From Pseudomonas viridiflava (GTDB lineage: Bacteria > Pseudomonadota > Gammaproteobacteria > Pseudomonadales > Pseudomonadaceae), in NCBI RefSeq assembly GCF_900591205.1, contig NZ_UUPU01000085.1, positions 310,001 to 374,000 of the forward strand: 64,000 nucleotides of DNA, in the 5' to 3' direction. Both the position numbers and the translations under genes were made by a program. Below, one piece after another: positions 1-8,751 of this stretch (the stretch's first letter is position 1; every line of letters begins with the position of its first letter). The notes under the pieces were generated by a model. It made no database searches. It was not told where the DNA came from and saw only the letters and a program-made list of their open reading frames with translations.

Positions 1-1
1 C

Positions 2-1240
2 CTGGTGCCGAGCCGTACCCACGCCGGTTCGTTCTTCGCCTTGCCGCAATCGCCGCAGTTGTTCAAACAACTGCTGATGGTCGCCGGCTTCGACCGTTAC
101 TACCAGATCGCCAAGTGCTTCCGTGACGAAGACCTGCGCGCCGACCGCCAGCCGGAATTCACCCAGATCGACATCGAGACCAGCTTCCTCGATGAAAAAG
201 AGATCATGGGCATCACCGAGCAAATGATCCGCAACCTGTTCAAGGAAGTGCTGGATCTGGAATTCGGCGAATTCCCGCACATGACCTTCGAAGAAGCCAT
301 GCGCCGCTACGGTTCCGACAAGCCAGACCTGCGTAACCCGCTGGAACTGGTGGACGTGGCCGACCAGCTCAAGGAAGTCGACTTCAAGGTGTTCAGCGGC
401 CCTGCCAACGACCCTAAATGCCGGATCGCCGCGCTGCGCGTGCCTGGCGGCGCGAGCATGCCGCGCAAGCAGATCGACGACTACACCAAGTTCGTCGGCA
501 TCTATGGTGCCAAGGGCCTGGCGTACATCAAGGTCAACGAGCGCGCCAATGGCGTTGACGGCCTGCAATCGCCGATCGTGAAAAACATTCCGCTGGACAA
601 CCTGAACGCGATCCTCGACCGCGTCGGTGCCGTCGACGGCGACATCGTGTTCTTCGGTGCCGACAAGGCCAAGATCGTCAGCGAAGCCCTGGGCGCGCTG
701 CGGATCAAGCTGGGCCACGACCTGGACCTGCTGACCTGCAAGTGGGCGCCGATGTGGGTCGTCGACTTCCCGATGTTCGAAGAGAACGACGACGGCAGCT
801 TCAGCGCCTTGCACCACCCGTTCACCGCGCCGAAGTGCTCGCCTGAAGAGTTGGAAGCCAACCCGGCTGGCGCGCTGTCCCGTGCCTACGACATGGTGCT
901 CAACGGCACCGAGCTGGGTGGCGGTTCGATCCGTATCCACCGCAAAGAGATGCAGCAAGCGGTGTTCCGCCTGCTGGGCATCAACGAAGCGGAACAGGAA
1001 GAGAAATTCGGCTTCCTGCTCGACGCCCTGAAATACGGCGCGCCGCCGCACGGTGGTTTGGCGTTCGGCCTGGACCGTCTGGTGATGCTGATGACCGGCG
1101 CGCAGTCGATCCGTGAGGTGATTGCCTTCCCGAAAACCCAGAGTGCTGCGGACGTCATGACCCAGGCTCCGGGTGTGGTGGATGCCAAGGCGCTGCGCGA
1201 ACTGCACATCCGTCTGCGCGAGACGCCGAAGGCTGAGTAA
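2..1240 (+). CDS. aspS: Aspartyl-tRNA synthetase, 3' part (5' end outside window)
   Basis: Charges tRNA-Asp (or tRNA-Asp/Asn) with aspartate in the cytoplasm. The reading frame is open to the window edge and has about 412 codons, against roughly 590 for the family, so the N-terminal anticodon-binding domain lies upstream. Class II synthetase motif 2 is visible (FRDEDLRADRQPEFTQID, near the start), then a bacterial GAD-type insertion, and motif 3 near the C-terminus (GGLAFGLDRLVML). The GTG at position 5 is internal, not the true start. A hairpin terminator follows within 70 bp. Confidence is high; only the exact tRNA specificity cannot be read here. Confidence 0.97.
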   Translation: MVPSRTHAGSFFALPQSPQLFKQLLMVAGFDRYYQIAKCFRDEDLRADRQPEFTQIDIETSFLDEKEIMGITEQMIRNLFKEVLDLEFGEFPHMTFEEAMRRYGSDKPDLRNPLELVDVADQLKEVDFKVFSGPANDPKCRIAALRVPGGASMPRKQIDDYTKFVGIYGAKGLAYIKVNERANGVDGLQSPIVKNIPLDNLNAILDRVGAVDGDIVFFGADKAKIVSEALGALRIKLGHDLDLLTCKWAPMWVVDFPMFEENDDGSFSALHHPFTAPKCSPEELEANPAGALSRAYDMVLNGTELGGGSIRIHRKEMQQAVFRLLGINEAEQEEKFGFLLDALKYGAPPHGGLAFGLDRLVMLMTGAQSIREVIAFPKTQSAADVMTQAPGVVDAKALRELHIRLRETPKAE

Positions 1241-1278
1241 GGCTGCTGCGTGGAAGCGCACTGAGGTTTACGCAGTCT

Positions 1279-1307
1279 AAAAAGGCGCATCTTCGGATGC
1301 GCCTTTG
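1279..1307 (+). terminator. Rho-independent terminator after aspS
   Basis: A GC-rich hairpin AAAGGCGCATC-TTCG-GATGCGCCTTT with a stable UUCG-type tetraloop, 38 bp after the aspS stop. The T-run is short, but the stem is perfect. Confidence 0.8.
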
Positions 1308-1390
1308 CGTTACAAGGGTTGTGATTTAAACAGAGAAGTCCTGCCTGGGGCGGGATTGACAAGGTTTTTAGAGAATTTCGGAGTTGTGTT

Positions 1391-2137
1391 ATGGCTGGCC
1401 ATTCCAAGTGGGCGAACATCAAGCACCGCAAAGAGCGTCAGGATGCCAAGAAAGGCAAGATCTTCACCAAGTGGATTCGCGAGCTGACCGTCGCTGCCCG
1501 TCAAGGCGGTGGTGACCCGGGCTCCAACCCGCGTCTGCGCCTGGCATTGGACAAGGCCCTTGGCGCGAACATGAGCCGCGACATCATCGACCGCGCCGTG
1601 GCCCGTGGTGCCGGCGCCGCCGACACCGACGACATGGTCGAGCTGAGCTACGAAGGCTACGGCCCGGGCGGCGTAGCCGTGATGGTCGAGTGCATGACCG
1701 ACAACCGCAACCGTACCGCCGCGGCCGTGCGCCACGCATTCAGCAAATGCGGCGGCAACCTGGGCACCGATGGTTCGGTGGCCTACCTGTTCGAGCGCAA
1801 GGGGCAGATCTCCTTCGCACCGGGTGTGGATGAAGACGCACTGATCGAAGCAGCCATGGAAGCGGACGCCGACGACGTGGTGACCAACGAAGACGGTTCC
1901 ATCGACGTGTTTACCTCGTTCGCCGGGTTCTACGCCGTGCGTAACGCGCTGGAAGCTGCCGGTTTCAAAGGCACCGACGCGGAAATCGTGATGCTGCCGA
2001 CCACCAGCGCCGAGCTGGACCTGGGCGGCGCGCAGAAGGTGCTGAAGATGCTGGATATGCTCGAAGACCTGGATGATGTGCAAAACGTGTATTCGAATGC
2101 CGACATCCCTGAGTCTGTAGCCGAACAGCTGGTCTAA
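1391..2137 (+). CDS. pmpR: YebC/PmpR family transcriptional regulator
   Basis: A 248-aa DUF28/TACO1-family protein that starts with the typical MAGHSKWANIKHRKERQDAK. Members bind DNA or act on translation; the P. aeruginosa orthologue PmpR represses quorum-sensing genes, and other members relieve ribosome stalling. The gene lies between aspS and ruvC, the same order as in P. aeruginosa. Full family length and no disruption. The ATG is preceded by an AT-rich stretch (GAGAATTTCGGAGTTGTGTT) holding a GGAG ribosome binding site. Which role it has here cannot be read from sequence. Confidence 0.93.
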   Translation: MAGHSKWANIKHRKERQDAKKGKIFTKWIRELTVAARQGGGDPGSNPRLRLALDKALGANMSRDIIDRAVARGAGAADTDDMVELSYEGYGPGGVAVMVECMTDNRNRTAAAVRHAFSKCGGNLGTDGSVAYLFERKGQISFAPGVDEDALIEAAMEADADDVVTNEDGSIDVFTSFAGFYAVRNALEAAGFKGTDAEIVMLPTTSAELDLGGAQKVLKMLDMLEDLDDVQNVYSNADIPESVAEQLV

Positions 2138-2155
2138 AAAGCGATGAGGTCAAAA

Positions 2156-2244
2156 TGTGGGAGGGGGCTTGCCCCCGATGGCGGTGTGTCAGTTACTTAT
2201 AAATCGACTGAACCACCGCTATCGGGGGCAAGCCCCCTCCCACA
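2156..2244. repeat. REP pair (GGGGGC subtype)
   Basis: Two inverted copies of a TGTGGGAGGGGGCTTGCCCC-type element flank about 40 bp, between pmpR and ruvC. Each copy can fold alone and the pair can form a cruciform, as in REPIN-like repeats of fluorescent pseudomonads. Confidence 0.9.
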
Positions 2245-2293
2245 TTGAAACTACGGTGTGTCAGAAATTGTTTTTACCCAAACCGCAGGTGTT

Positions 2294-2818
2294 ATGACTT
2301 TAATCCTAGGTATCGACCCCGGTTCGCGCATCACCGGTTTTGGCGTGGTGCAGCAGACCCCGCGTGGCTGCGTCTACGTCGCCTCGGGCTGCATCCGCAC
2401 CGGCGCGGGCGAGTTGGCCGAGCGCCTGCAGATCGTCTATCGCGGTGTGCGTGAGGTGATCCAGACCTACGGGCCGGTCACCATGGGTATCGAGAAGGTG
2501 TTCATGGCCAAGAACGCCGACTCCGCGTTGAAGCTCGGCCAGGCGCGTGGCGCCGCTATCGTGGCCGGTGCGGAGGAGGGCATGGAAATCGCTGAATACA
2601 CCGCGACCCAGGTCAAACAGGCCGTGGTCGGCACCGGCGCGGCGAATAAAGAGCAGGTGCAGATGATGGTCATGCACATGCTCAAACTCACCTCAAAACC
2701 GCAGATCGACGCCTCCGACGCCCTGGCCATTGCCATTTGCCACGCGCACACCCGTTCCAGCCTGTTGCCCCACGGCCTTGGTACGGCACGCAGTCGTGGC
2801 GGGCGGCTGCGTCTCTGA
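2294..2818 (+). CDS. ruvC: Holliday junction endodeoxyribonuclease RuvC
   Basis: Resolves four-way junctions by paired nicking after RuvAB branch migration. The 174-aa product has the first catalytic Asp in ILGIDPGSRITGFG at the N-terminus, the central E in MGIEKVF, and the C-terminal DASDALAIAICHAH motif carrying the last two acidic residues. The open frame extends 12 codons further up, but MTLILGIDPG is the family N-terminus, so the ATG at 2294 is chosen. It is first of a ruvC-ruvA-ruvB set, 68 bp before ruvA. Very secure. Confidence 0.97.
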   Translation: MTLILGIDPGSRITGFGVVQQTPRGCVYVASGCIRTGAGELAERLQIVYRGVREVIQTYGPVTMGIEKVFMAKNADSALKLGQARGAAIVAGAEEGMEIAEYTATQVKQAVVGTGAANKEQVQMMVMHMLKLTSKPQIDASDALAIAICHAHTRSSLLPHGLGTARSRGGRLRL

Positions 2819-2886
2819 TAGCATCAGCGCAATCGTTATTTCCGGTCAGGCCCTGTTCTGACCTTCAAGCTTTAAGGATCTGAACC

Positions 2887-3498
2887 GTGATTGGACGCTT
2901 GCGCGGCACCCTGGCTGAGAAACAGCCGCCGCACCTGATTCTGGATGTAAATGGGTTGGGGTATGAGCTGGAAGTGCCCATGACCACTCTTTATCGCCTA
3001 CCGTCGGTCGGCGAACCGCTGACCCTGCACACCCATCTGGTGGTGCGCGAAGATGCGCAATTGCTCTATGGTTTTATTGGCAAGCGTGACCGCGACTTCT
3101 TCCGCGAGCTGATTCGCCTGAATGGCGTAGGTCCCAAGCTTGCGCTGGCGTTGATGTCGAGCCTGGAAGTGGATGAGCTGGTACGTGCGGTTTCGGCCCA
3201 GGATACCTCGGCGCTGACCAAGGTGCCGGGGGTCGGCAAGAAAACCGCTGAGCGCCTGCTGGTTGAGCTCAAGGACCGCTTCAAAGCCTGGGAAGTGGTG
3301 CCGAGCATGTTTGCGCTGGTGCCGAACCAGCCGGATATGCCGGCTGGCCAGGTCGCCAGCGCCGAAAGCGATGCCGTCAGCGCGCTGATCTCCCTGGGCT
3401 ACAAGCCGCAGGAGGCCAGCAAGGCGGTGTCGGCCATCAAGGACAAGAACCTGAGCAGCGAAGACATGATCCGCCGAGCCCTGAAGGGAATGATTTAA
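2887..3498 (+). CDS. ruvA: Holliday junction branch migration protein RuvA
   Basis: The 203-aa tetrameric DNA-binding subunit that holds the junction and loads RuvB. It begins with MIGRLRGTLAEK (GTG start), the OB-fold domain. Helix-hairpin-helix motifs are at LNGVGPKLAL and VPGVGKKTAERLLVELKD, and the C-terminal domain III (SALISLGYKPQEAS) binds RuvB. The stop TAA abuts the GTG of ruvB with no gap, which implies translational coupling. Confidence 0.97.
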   Translation: MIGRLRGTLAEKQPPHLILDVNGLGYELEVPMTTLYRLPSVGEPLTLHTHLVVREDAQLLYGFIGKRDRDFFRELIRLNGVGPKLALALMSSLEVDELVRAVSAQDTSALTKVPGVGKKTAERLLVELKDRFKAWEVVPSMFALVPNQPDMPAGQVASAESDAVSALISLGYKPQEASKAVSAIKDKNLSSEDMIRRALKGMI

Positions 3499-4557
3499 GT
3501 GATTGAAGCTGATCGTCTGATTGCGGCCACCGGCCCGCGTGACCGTGAAGAAGTCCAGGACCGCGCCATTCGCCCCCTGAGCCTGGCCGACTACATTGGC
3601 CAGCCCACCGTGCGCGAACAGATGGAGTTGTTCATCCAGGCCGCACGCGGGCGCAGTGAGTCCCTGGACCACACGCTGATCTTCGGGCCACCCGGGCTGG
3701 GTAAAACCACCCTGGCCAATATCATCGCTCAGGAAATGGGCGTGTCGATCAAGTCCACCTCCGGCCCGGTGCTGGAGCGCCCAGGTGACTTGGCGGCGCT
3801 GCTGACCAACCTTGAGCCGCATGACGTGCTGTTCATCGACGAAATCCACCGGCTGTCGCCGATCGTCGAGGAAGTGCTGTACCCGGCGATGGAAGACTTT
3901 CAGCTCGACATCATGATCGGCGAAGGCCCGGCAGCGCGTTCGATCAAGCTTGATTTGCCGCCGTTCACATTGGTCGGCGCGACCACCCGCGCAGGCATGT
4001 TGACCAACCCGCTGCGAGACCGTTTCGGCATTGTTCAACGTCTGGAGTTCTATAGCACCGCAGACCTGGCGACCATCGTCAGTCGTTCGGCGAGCATTCT
4101 TGGCTTGCCGCTGGACCCGGAAGGCGCATTTGAAATCGCCCGTCGCGCTCGCGGTACGCCACGGATTGCCAACCGTTTGCTGCGCCGCGTACGCGACTTT
4201 GCCGAAGTGCGGGCCAAGGGGCATATCACCAAAGCCGTGGCGGATTTGGCGCTGAACCTGCTGGATGTGGACGAGCATGGCTTCGATCACCAGGATCGAC
4301 GTCTACTCTTGACCATGATCGAGAAGTTCGACGGTGGCCCGGTGGGCGTGGACAGCCTGGCGGCCGCAATCAGTGAAGAGCGCCATACCATTGAAGACGT
4401 GCTGGAGCCGTACCTGATCCAGCAGGGCTACATCATGCGCACACCAAGGGGGCGGGTGGTGACGCGCCATGCCTATCTGCACTTCGGGTTAAACATTCCG
4501 TCACGATTGGGTGAGATGCCTGTGGTAGACGAATTCCTCGATGCAGTGGACGATTAA
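3499..4557 (+). CDS. ruvB: Holliday junction ATP-dependent helicase RuvB
   Basis: AAA+ motor of the RuvAB branch-migration complex, 352 aa and of normal length. Walker A is GPPGLGKTTLA, Walker B FIDEIHRL, sensor 1 VGATTRAG, and an arginine finger/sensor 2 region follows (GTPRIANRLLRRVRD). A C-terminal winged helix (QGYIMRTPRGRV) binds DNA. The GTG start directly follows the ruvA stop. The true gene most likely starts here because the upstream frame is ruvA. Confidence 0.97.
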   Translation: MIEADRLIAATGPRDREEVQDRAIRPLSLADYIGQPTVREQMELFIQAARGRSESLDHTLIFGPPGLGKTTLANIIAQEMGVSIKSTSGPVLERPGDLAALLTNLEPHDVLFIDEIHRLSPIVEEVLYPAMEDFQLDIMIGEGPAARSIKLDLPPFTLVGATTRAGMLTNPLRDRFGIVQRLEFYSTADLATIVSRSASILGLPLDPEGAFEIARRARGTPRIANRLLRRVRDFAEVRAKGHITKAVADLALNLLDVDEHGFDHQDRRLLLTMIEKFDGGPVGVDSLAAAISEERHTIEDVLEPYLIQQGYIMRTPRGRVVTRHAYLHFGLNIPSRLGEMPVVDEFLDAVDD

Positions 4558-4696
4558 AAGCAGGTTCTTCGTCGATTTATTCGAGGTTTGTGCTGTCCTA
4601 GTGGCTGGCGTCGTCATTCAGTCACTGGAAATGATTCAGCTAAAGCAAAAACAGTTGCCCAGCCGGATTGGCAACCTGAGGAGTAAGCACTAGAGT

Positions 4697-5152
4697 ATGC
4701 GCGCGCAAAATGGGGATCAGTCGTTCGCACATCGCTGTCGCGTTTATTACGAAGACACCGATGCCGGCGGCATCGTGTATTACGTCAATTACCTCAAGTT
4801 CATGGAGCGGGCTCGAACCGAGCGGCTACGGGAGCTGGGCTTTGCCCAATCCCAGCTGGCGGGGGAGGACCTGTTGTTTGTCGTGCATTCCAGCGAGGCT
4901 CGGTATTACGCGCCGGCGCGATTGGACGATGAACTGCTGGTCAGTGCGCAAGTAATCGAATTGAACCGTGCCAGCCTGCGTTTCAAGCAGCAGGTCAGGC
5001 GGGCAACGGATGCAACGCTGCTCTGTGAGGGGCAGTTCCTGGTGGCGTGTGTGCGCACCAACAGTTTGAAACCTCGGGCCATTCCCGAAACTCTACGTGC
5101 GGCCTTTGCCGCCGTGAGCGGCGCGGGTAAACAATCAAAGCAGGAGATTTAG
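4697..5152 (+). CDS. ybgC: Tol-Pal system-associated acyl-CoA thioesterase YbgC
   Basis: Hot-dog-fold thioesterase, 151 aa, first gene of the Tol-Pal cluster. The 4-hydroxybenzoyl-CoA thioesterase signature YYEDTDAGGIVYYVNYLKFMERAR is shortened here to its key residues: the catalytic Asp in YEDTDAGG and the Y/N of YYVNY. Known enzymes hydrolyse short- or long-chain acyl-CoA/ACP at the inner membrane. Its stop lies one base before the tolQ GTG. A 139-bp gap after ruvB probably holds the operon promoter, but I cannot place one with confidence. Confidence 0.94.
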   Translation: MRAQNGDQSFAHRCRVYYEDTDAGGIVYYVNYLKFMERARTERLRELGFAQSQLAGEDLLFVVHSSEARYYAPARLDDELLVSAQVIELNRASLRFKQQVRRATDATLLCEGQFLVACVRTNSLKPRAIPETLRAAFAAVSGAGKQSKQEI

Positions 5153-5153
5153 C

Positions 5154-5849
5154 GTGGAACCTACCGTCGTCGACCATTCCTCCATGTGGAGCCTGGTCAG
5201 CAATGCCAGTGTTGTGGTTCAACTGGTCATGCTGACCCTGGTAGCCGCATCGGTTACCTCTTGGGTCATGATTTTTCAGCGCAGCAACCTGCTGCGCGCC
5301 GGTCGACGTGCCCTGGAGAGCTTTGAAGAGCGCTTCTGGTCGGGTATCGACCTGTCCAAACTGTACCGCCAGGCCGGCAGCAACCCGGACCCGGATTCGG
5401 GTGTCGAGCAGATCTTCCGCGCCGGCTTCAAGGAGTTCTCGCGCCTGCGTCAACAGCCGGGCGTTGATCCGGAAGCCGTGATGGAAGGCGTGGCCCGCGC
5501 CATGCGCGTGGCCATCTCCCGCGAAGAAGAGAAGCTTGAACAAAGCTTGCCGTTCCTCGCCACCGTAGGTTCCGTGAGCCCGTACATCGGTCTGTTCGGC
5601 ACCGTGTGGGGCATCATGAACTCCTTCCGTGGCCTGGCTCAGGCCCAGCAAGCGACCCTGGCCACTGTGGCTCCGGGTATCGCCGAAGCCCTGATCGCCA
5701 CCGCGATCGGCCTGTTTGCCGCTATCCCCGCAGTAATCGCCTACAACCGTTTTGCCGCCACCAGCGAAACCTTGATCGGCCGTTACTACACCTTCGCCGA
5801 TGAATTCCAGGCGATCCTGCACCGTAAAGTGCACACCAGCGAAGAATAA
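5154..5849 (+). CDS. tolQ: Tol-Pal proton channel subunit TolQ
   Basis: Inner-membrane protein of 231 aa that with TolR uses the proton motive force to energise TolA during outer-membrane constriction at division. Three hydrophobic segments are visible: about residues 17-38 (VQLVMLTLVAASVTSW), 135-160 (FLATVGSVSPYIGLFGTVWG) and 170-195 (IAEALIATAIGLFAAIPAV), with a cytoplasmic loop between the first two. The family MotA/TolQ/ExbB signature is intact. GTG start, directly after the ybgC stop. Confidence 0.97.
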   Translation: MEPTVVDHSSMWSLVSNASVVVQLVMLTLVAASVTSWVMIFQRSNLLRAGRRALESFEERFWSGIDLSKLYRQAGSNPDPDSGVEQIFRAGFKEFSRLRQQPGVDPEAVMEGVARAMRVAISREEEKLEQSLPFLATVGSVSPYIGLFGTVWGIMNSFRGLAQAQQATLATVAPGIAEALIATAIGLFAAIPAVIAYNRFAATSETLIGRYYTFADEFQAILHRKVHTSEE

Positions 5850-5863
5850 GCAGGTAATTCCCA

Positions 5864-6325
5864 ATGGCTTTAATCGCTCGAGCTCGCAAAAAGCGCAAGC
5901 CGGTCGCCGAGATGAACGTAGTGCCCTACATCGACGTGATGCTGGTACTGCTGGTCATCTTCATGGTGACCGCGCCGATGCTCAACCAGGGCGTGAAGGT
6001 TGATCTGCCCAAGGTTTCCAGTGAAGCCTTGCCGCAAGACAACAACACACAGGTCCTGACCATTTCGATCAAGTCTGACAAGACCTATTACTGGAACCTT
6101 GGCAGCGAAGTCGACACCCAGAAACAGCAAGACAAGGCCCTGACCTTGCCGGCGATGACCGATGCGGTGACCAAGATCATTCGCTCCGGCAACGAAGGCG
6201 GCAAGCACACCCAGGTGTTCATCCGCGGCGACAAGTCTGTCGACTATGGCTCCGTGATGGGCGCCATGGGCGGGCTGCAGAAAGCCGGCGTCGGTAACGT
6301 TGGCTTGATTACCGAGGCGCCCTGA
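5864..6325 (+). CDS. tolR: Tol-Pal subunit TolR
   Basis: Biopolymer transport protein (ExbD/TolR), 153 aa. A basic cytoplasmic N-terminus (ARARKKRKP) leads into VVPYIDVMLVLLVIFMVTAPM, whose Asp in the YIDVMLVLL stretch is the conserved proton-path residue. The rest is periplasmic. It follows tolQ by 14 bp, and its last base overlaps the A of the tolA ATG (TGATG). Confidence 0.96.
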   Translation: MALIARARKKRKPVAEMNVVPYIDVMLVLLVIFMVTAPMLNQGVKVDLPKVSSEALPQDNNTQVLTISIKSDKTYYWNLGSEVDTQKQQDKALTLPAMTDAVTKIIRSGNEGGKHTQVFIRGDKSVDYGSVMGAMGGLQKAGVGNVGLITEAP

Positions 6326-7398
6326 TGCAGCAACAGCGAGAGCCGTCCGCCTCGGAAAGCTTCTTCTGGCCTAGCGTCTGGGCAATTGCCCTGCACGTCC
6401 TGGTGTTTGGCATGCTGTTCGTCAGCTTTGCCATGACCCCGGACCTGCCGCCAGCCAAGCCGATCGTGCAGGCGACCCTGTATCAGCTGAAATCGAAAAG
6501 CCAGGCCACCACCCAGACCAATCAGAAGATTGCGGGTGAGGCCCAGAAGTCGGCTGCGCGCCAGACTGAAGTCGAGCAGATGGAACAGAAGAAGGTCGAG
6601 CAGGAAGCGGTGAAGGCTGCTGCGGAACAAAAGAAAGAAGAGGCGGCTCAAAAGGCCGAGGAATCGAAAAAGGCTGACGAAGCGAAGAAGGCCGACGAGG
6701 CGAAAAAGGCTGATGAAGCCAAAAAAGCCGAGAAAGCTGCCGACGCTAAAAAGGCCGAAGAGAAACAATTGGCTGATATAGCCAAGAAGAAAGCCGAAGA
6801 CGAAGCGAAAAAAGCTGCCGAAGAAGAGGCCAAGAAAAAGGCCGCTGAAGACGCCAAGAAAAAGATAGTCGAAGACGCGAAGAAGAAAGCCGCCGAAGAC
6901 GCCAAGAAAAAAGCTGAAGCAGACGAGGCGAAGAAGAAAATCGCCGATGATGCGAAGAAGAAAGCTGCCGCCGACGCCACCAAGAAAAAGGCTCAGGAAG
7001 CAGCACGTAAATCCGCCGAAGAGAAAAAGGCCCAGGCCCTGGCAGATTTGCTTTCCGACACGCCGCAGCGTCAGCAAGCCTTGGCCGATGAGCGTGGCGA
7101 TGAAGTCGCTGGCAGTTTCGACGACCTGATTCGGGCACGGGCAGCAGAAGGCTGGACACGTCCACCTTCGGCACGCAAAGGCATGACAGTAGTGCTGCAG
7201 ATCGGCATGTTGCCGGACGGCACGGTGACTTCGGTCAGCGTGGCCAAGTCCAGTGGTGACGGCTCGTTCGACAGTTCGGCGGTTGCCGCAGTCAAGAACA
7301 TTGGCCGGTTGACCGAGATGCAGGGAATGAAACCAAGCGACTTCGCTCCCTATCGTTCATTCAAGATGACATTCACACCTGAGGATCTAGCCTTGTGA
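6325..7398 (+). CDS. tolA: Cell envelope integrity protein TolA
   Basis: Spans the periplasm and links the TolQR motor to Pal/TolB and the outer membrane. 357 aa. One N-terminal membrane helix (about 17-37, VWAIALHVLVFGMLFVSFAM), then a long Lys/Ala/Glu/Asp helix from about residue 65 to 240, built of degenerate KKADEA/KKAAED units. A globular domain III lies at the C-terminus (SFDDLIRARAAEGWTRPPSARKGM and on). The helix region is a DNA-level repeat of AAGAAGGCC-like units, which makes it prone to length change. Confidence 0.95.
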   Translation: MQQQREPSASESFFWPSVWAIALHVLVFGMLFVSFAMTPDLPPAKPIVQATLYQLKSKSQATTQTNQKIAGEAQKSAARQTEVEQMEQKKVEQEAVKAAAEQKKEEAAQKAEESKKADEAKKADEAKKADEAKKAEKAADAKKAEEKQLADIAKKKAEDEAKKAAEEEAKKKAAEDAKKKIVEDAKKKAAEDAKKKAEADEAKKKIADDAKKKAAADATKKKAQEAARKSAEEKKAQALADLLSDTPQRQQALADERGDEVAGSFDDLIRARAAEGWTRPPSARKGMTVVLQIGMLPDGTVTSVSVAKSSGDGSFDSSAVAAVKNIGRLTEMQGMKPSDFAPYRSFKMTFTPEDLAL

Positions 7399-8696
7399 GA
7401 AACCTTCTTCGAGGAATGCTTGTCGTTATTTGCTGTATGGCAGGGATAGCGGCGGCGGATGAAAAGAACATCCTGGTCACCAGCGGTAGCGATCGGGCCA
7501 CCCCGATCGCGGTAGTACCGTTCGGCTGGCAGGGCGGCAGCGTGCTGCCGGACGACATGGCCCAGATCGTCAGCGATGACCTGCGCAACTCCGGTTACTA
7601 CGCGCCGATTCCAAAAGGCAACATGATCAGCCAGCCGAACCAGGCCAGCGAAGTTGTGTTCCGTGATTGGAAAGCCGTTGGCGCGCAGTACCTGATGGTC
7701 GGCAACATCACGCCGGCCGGCGGTCGCCTGCAGATCCAGTACACGTTGTTCAACGTGGCCACCGAGCAGCAGGTCTTGACCGGCAGCGTATCGGGCACCG
7801 CCGAACAACTGCGGGACATGGCCCACTACATTTCGGACCAGTCGTTTGAAAAGCTCACCGGTATCAAGGGTGCTTTCTCGACGCGTCTGCTGTATGTAAC
7901 GGCTGAACGCTTCTCCGTAGACAACACTCGTTACACTTTGCAGCGCTCGGACTACGACGGTGCACGCGCCGTGACCCTGTTGCAATCGCGTGAGCCAATC
8001 CTGTCGCCGCGCTTCGCGCCGGACGGCAAGCGTATTGCCTACGTGTCTTTCGAACAGCGTCGTCCGCGTATCTTCGTCCAGCACATTGATACTGGCCGTC
8101 GTGAGCAGATCACCAACTTCGAAGGTCTGAACGGTGCACCGGCCTGGTCGCCGGATGGTTCGCGCCTGGCGTTCGTGCTGTCCAAGGACGGCAACCCGGA
8201 TATCTACGTGATGAACATGGCTTCGCGCCAGATCAGCCGTGTTACCAGCGGCCCGGGCATCAACACCGAACCGTTCTGGGGTAAAGATGGTTCGACCATC
8301 TACTTCACCTCCGACCGTGGCGGCAAGCCACAGGTCTACAAGGCAAATGTGAACGGCGGCAGCGCGGAACGAGTGACCTTTATTGGTAACTACAACGCCA
8401 ATCCGAAGCTTTCGGCTGATGAAAAGACGTTGGTAATGATTCACCGTCAGGATGGTTTCACTAATTTCCGGGTTGCGGCCCAGGATTTGCAGCGTGGAAC
8501 GGTAAAAATCCTCACAGATACCAACCTTGATGAGTCAGCTACTGTTGCGCCCAACGGCACCATGGTAATCTACGCCACCCGCCAGCAGGGCCGGGGAGTC
8601 TTGATGCTCGTGTCCATTAATGGACGCGTAAGGCTCCCGCTTCCTACCGCTCAAGGCGAAGTCAGAGAACCGTCCTGGTCCCCTTACCTGAACTGA
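7395..8696 (+). CDS. tolB: Tol-Pal periplasmic protein TolB
   Basis: Periplasmic beta-propeller protein, 433 aa, that binds Pal and TolA. A Sec signal peptide is clear (MRNLLRGMLVVICCMAGIAAA, cleavage near AAA-DEK). An N-terminal alpha/beta domain follows, then six-bladed propeller repeats of the WSPDGSRLAF and FAPDGKRIAY type. The GTG start overlaps the tolA stop by 4 bp (GTGA), so translation is probably coupled. Confidence 0.97.
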   Translation: MRNLLRGMLVVICCMAGIAAADEKNILVTSGSDRATPIAVVPFGWQGGSVLPDDMAQIVSDDLRNSGYYAPIPKGNMISQPNQASEVVFRDWKAVGAQYLMVGNITPAGGRLQIQYTLFNVATEQQVLTGSVSGTAEQLRDMAHYISDQSFEKLTGIKGAFSTRLLYVTAERFSVDNTRYTLQRSDYDGARAVTLLQSREPILSPRFAPDGKRIAYVSFEQRRPRIFVQHIDTGRREQITNFEGLNGAPAWSPDGSRLAFVLSKDGNPDIYVMNMASRQISRVTSGPGINTEPFWGKDGSTIYFTSDRGGKPQVYKANVNGGSAERVTFIGNYNANPKLSADEKTLVMIHRQDGFTNFRVAAQDLQRGTVKILTDTNLDESATVAPNGTMVIYATRQQGRGVLMLVSINGRVRLPLPTAQGEVREPSWSPYLN

Positions 8697-8751
8697 CGCG
8701 GCGCTACAAAAAGAAGTACTTAACACACTGGGGTTCATTAGGAGTTTCACG

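Noticed and set aside
5..1240. aspS as a complete 411-aa gene starting at GTG 5
   Set aside because: The frame is open to the edge and the protein lacks the N-terminal domain of the family; it is cut by the window.
6650..7030. CRISPR-like short repeats in tolA
   Set aside because: Repeat units are in frame, encode the TolA helix and have no spacers.
6244..7077. Leu/Phe-rich frame opposite tolA (minus)
   Set aside because: The apparent membrane protein is the complement of the Lys/Ala/Glu repeat.
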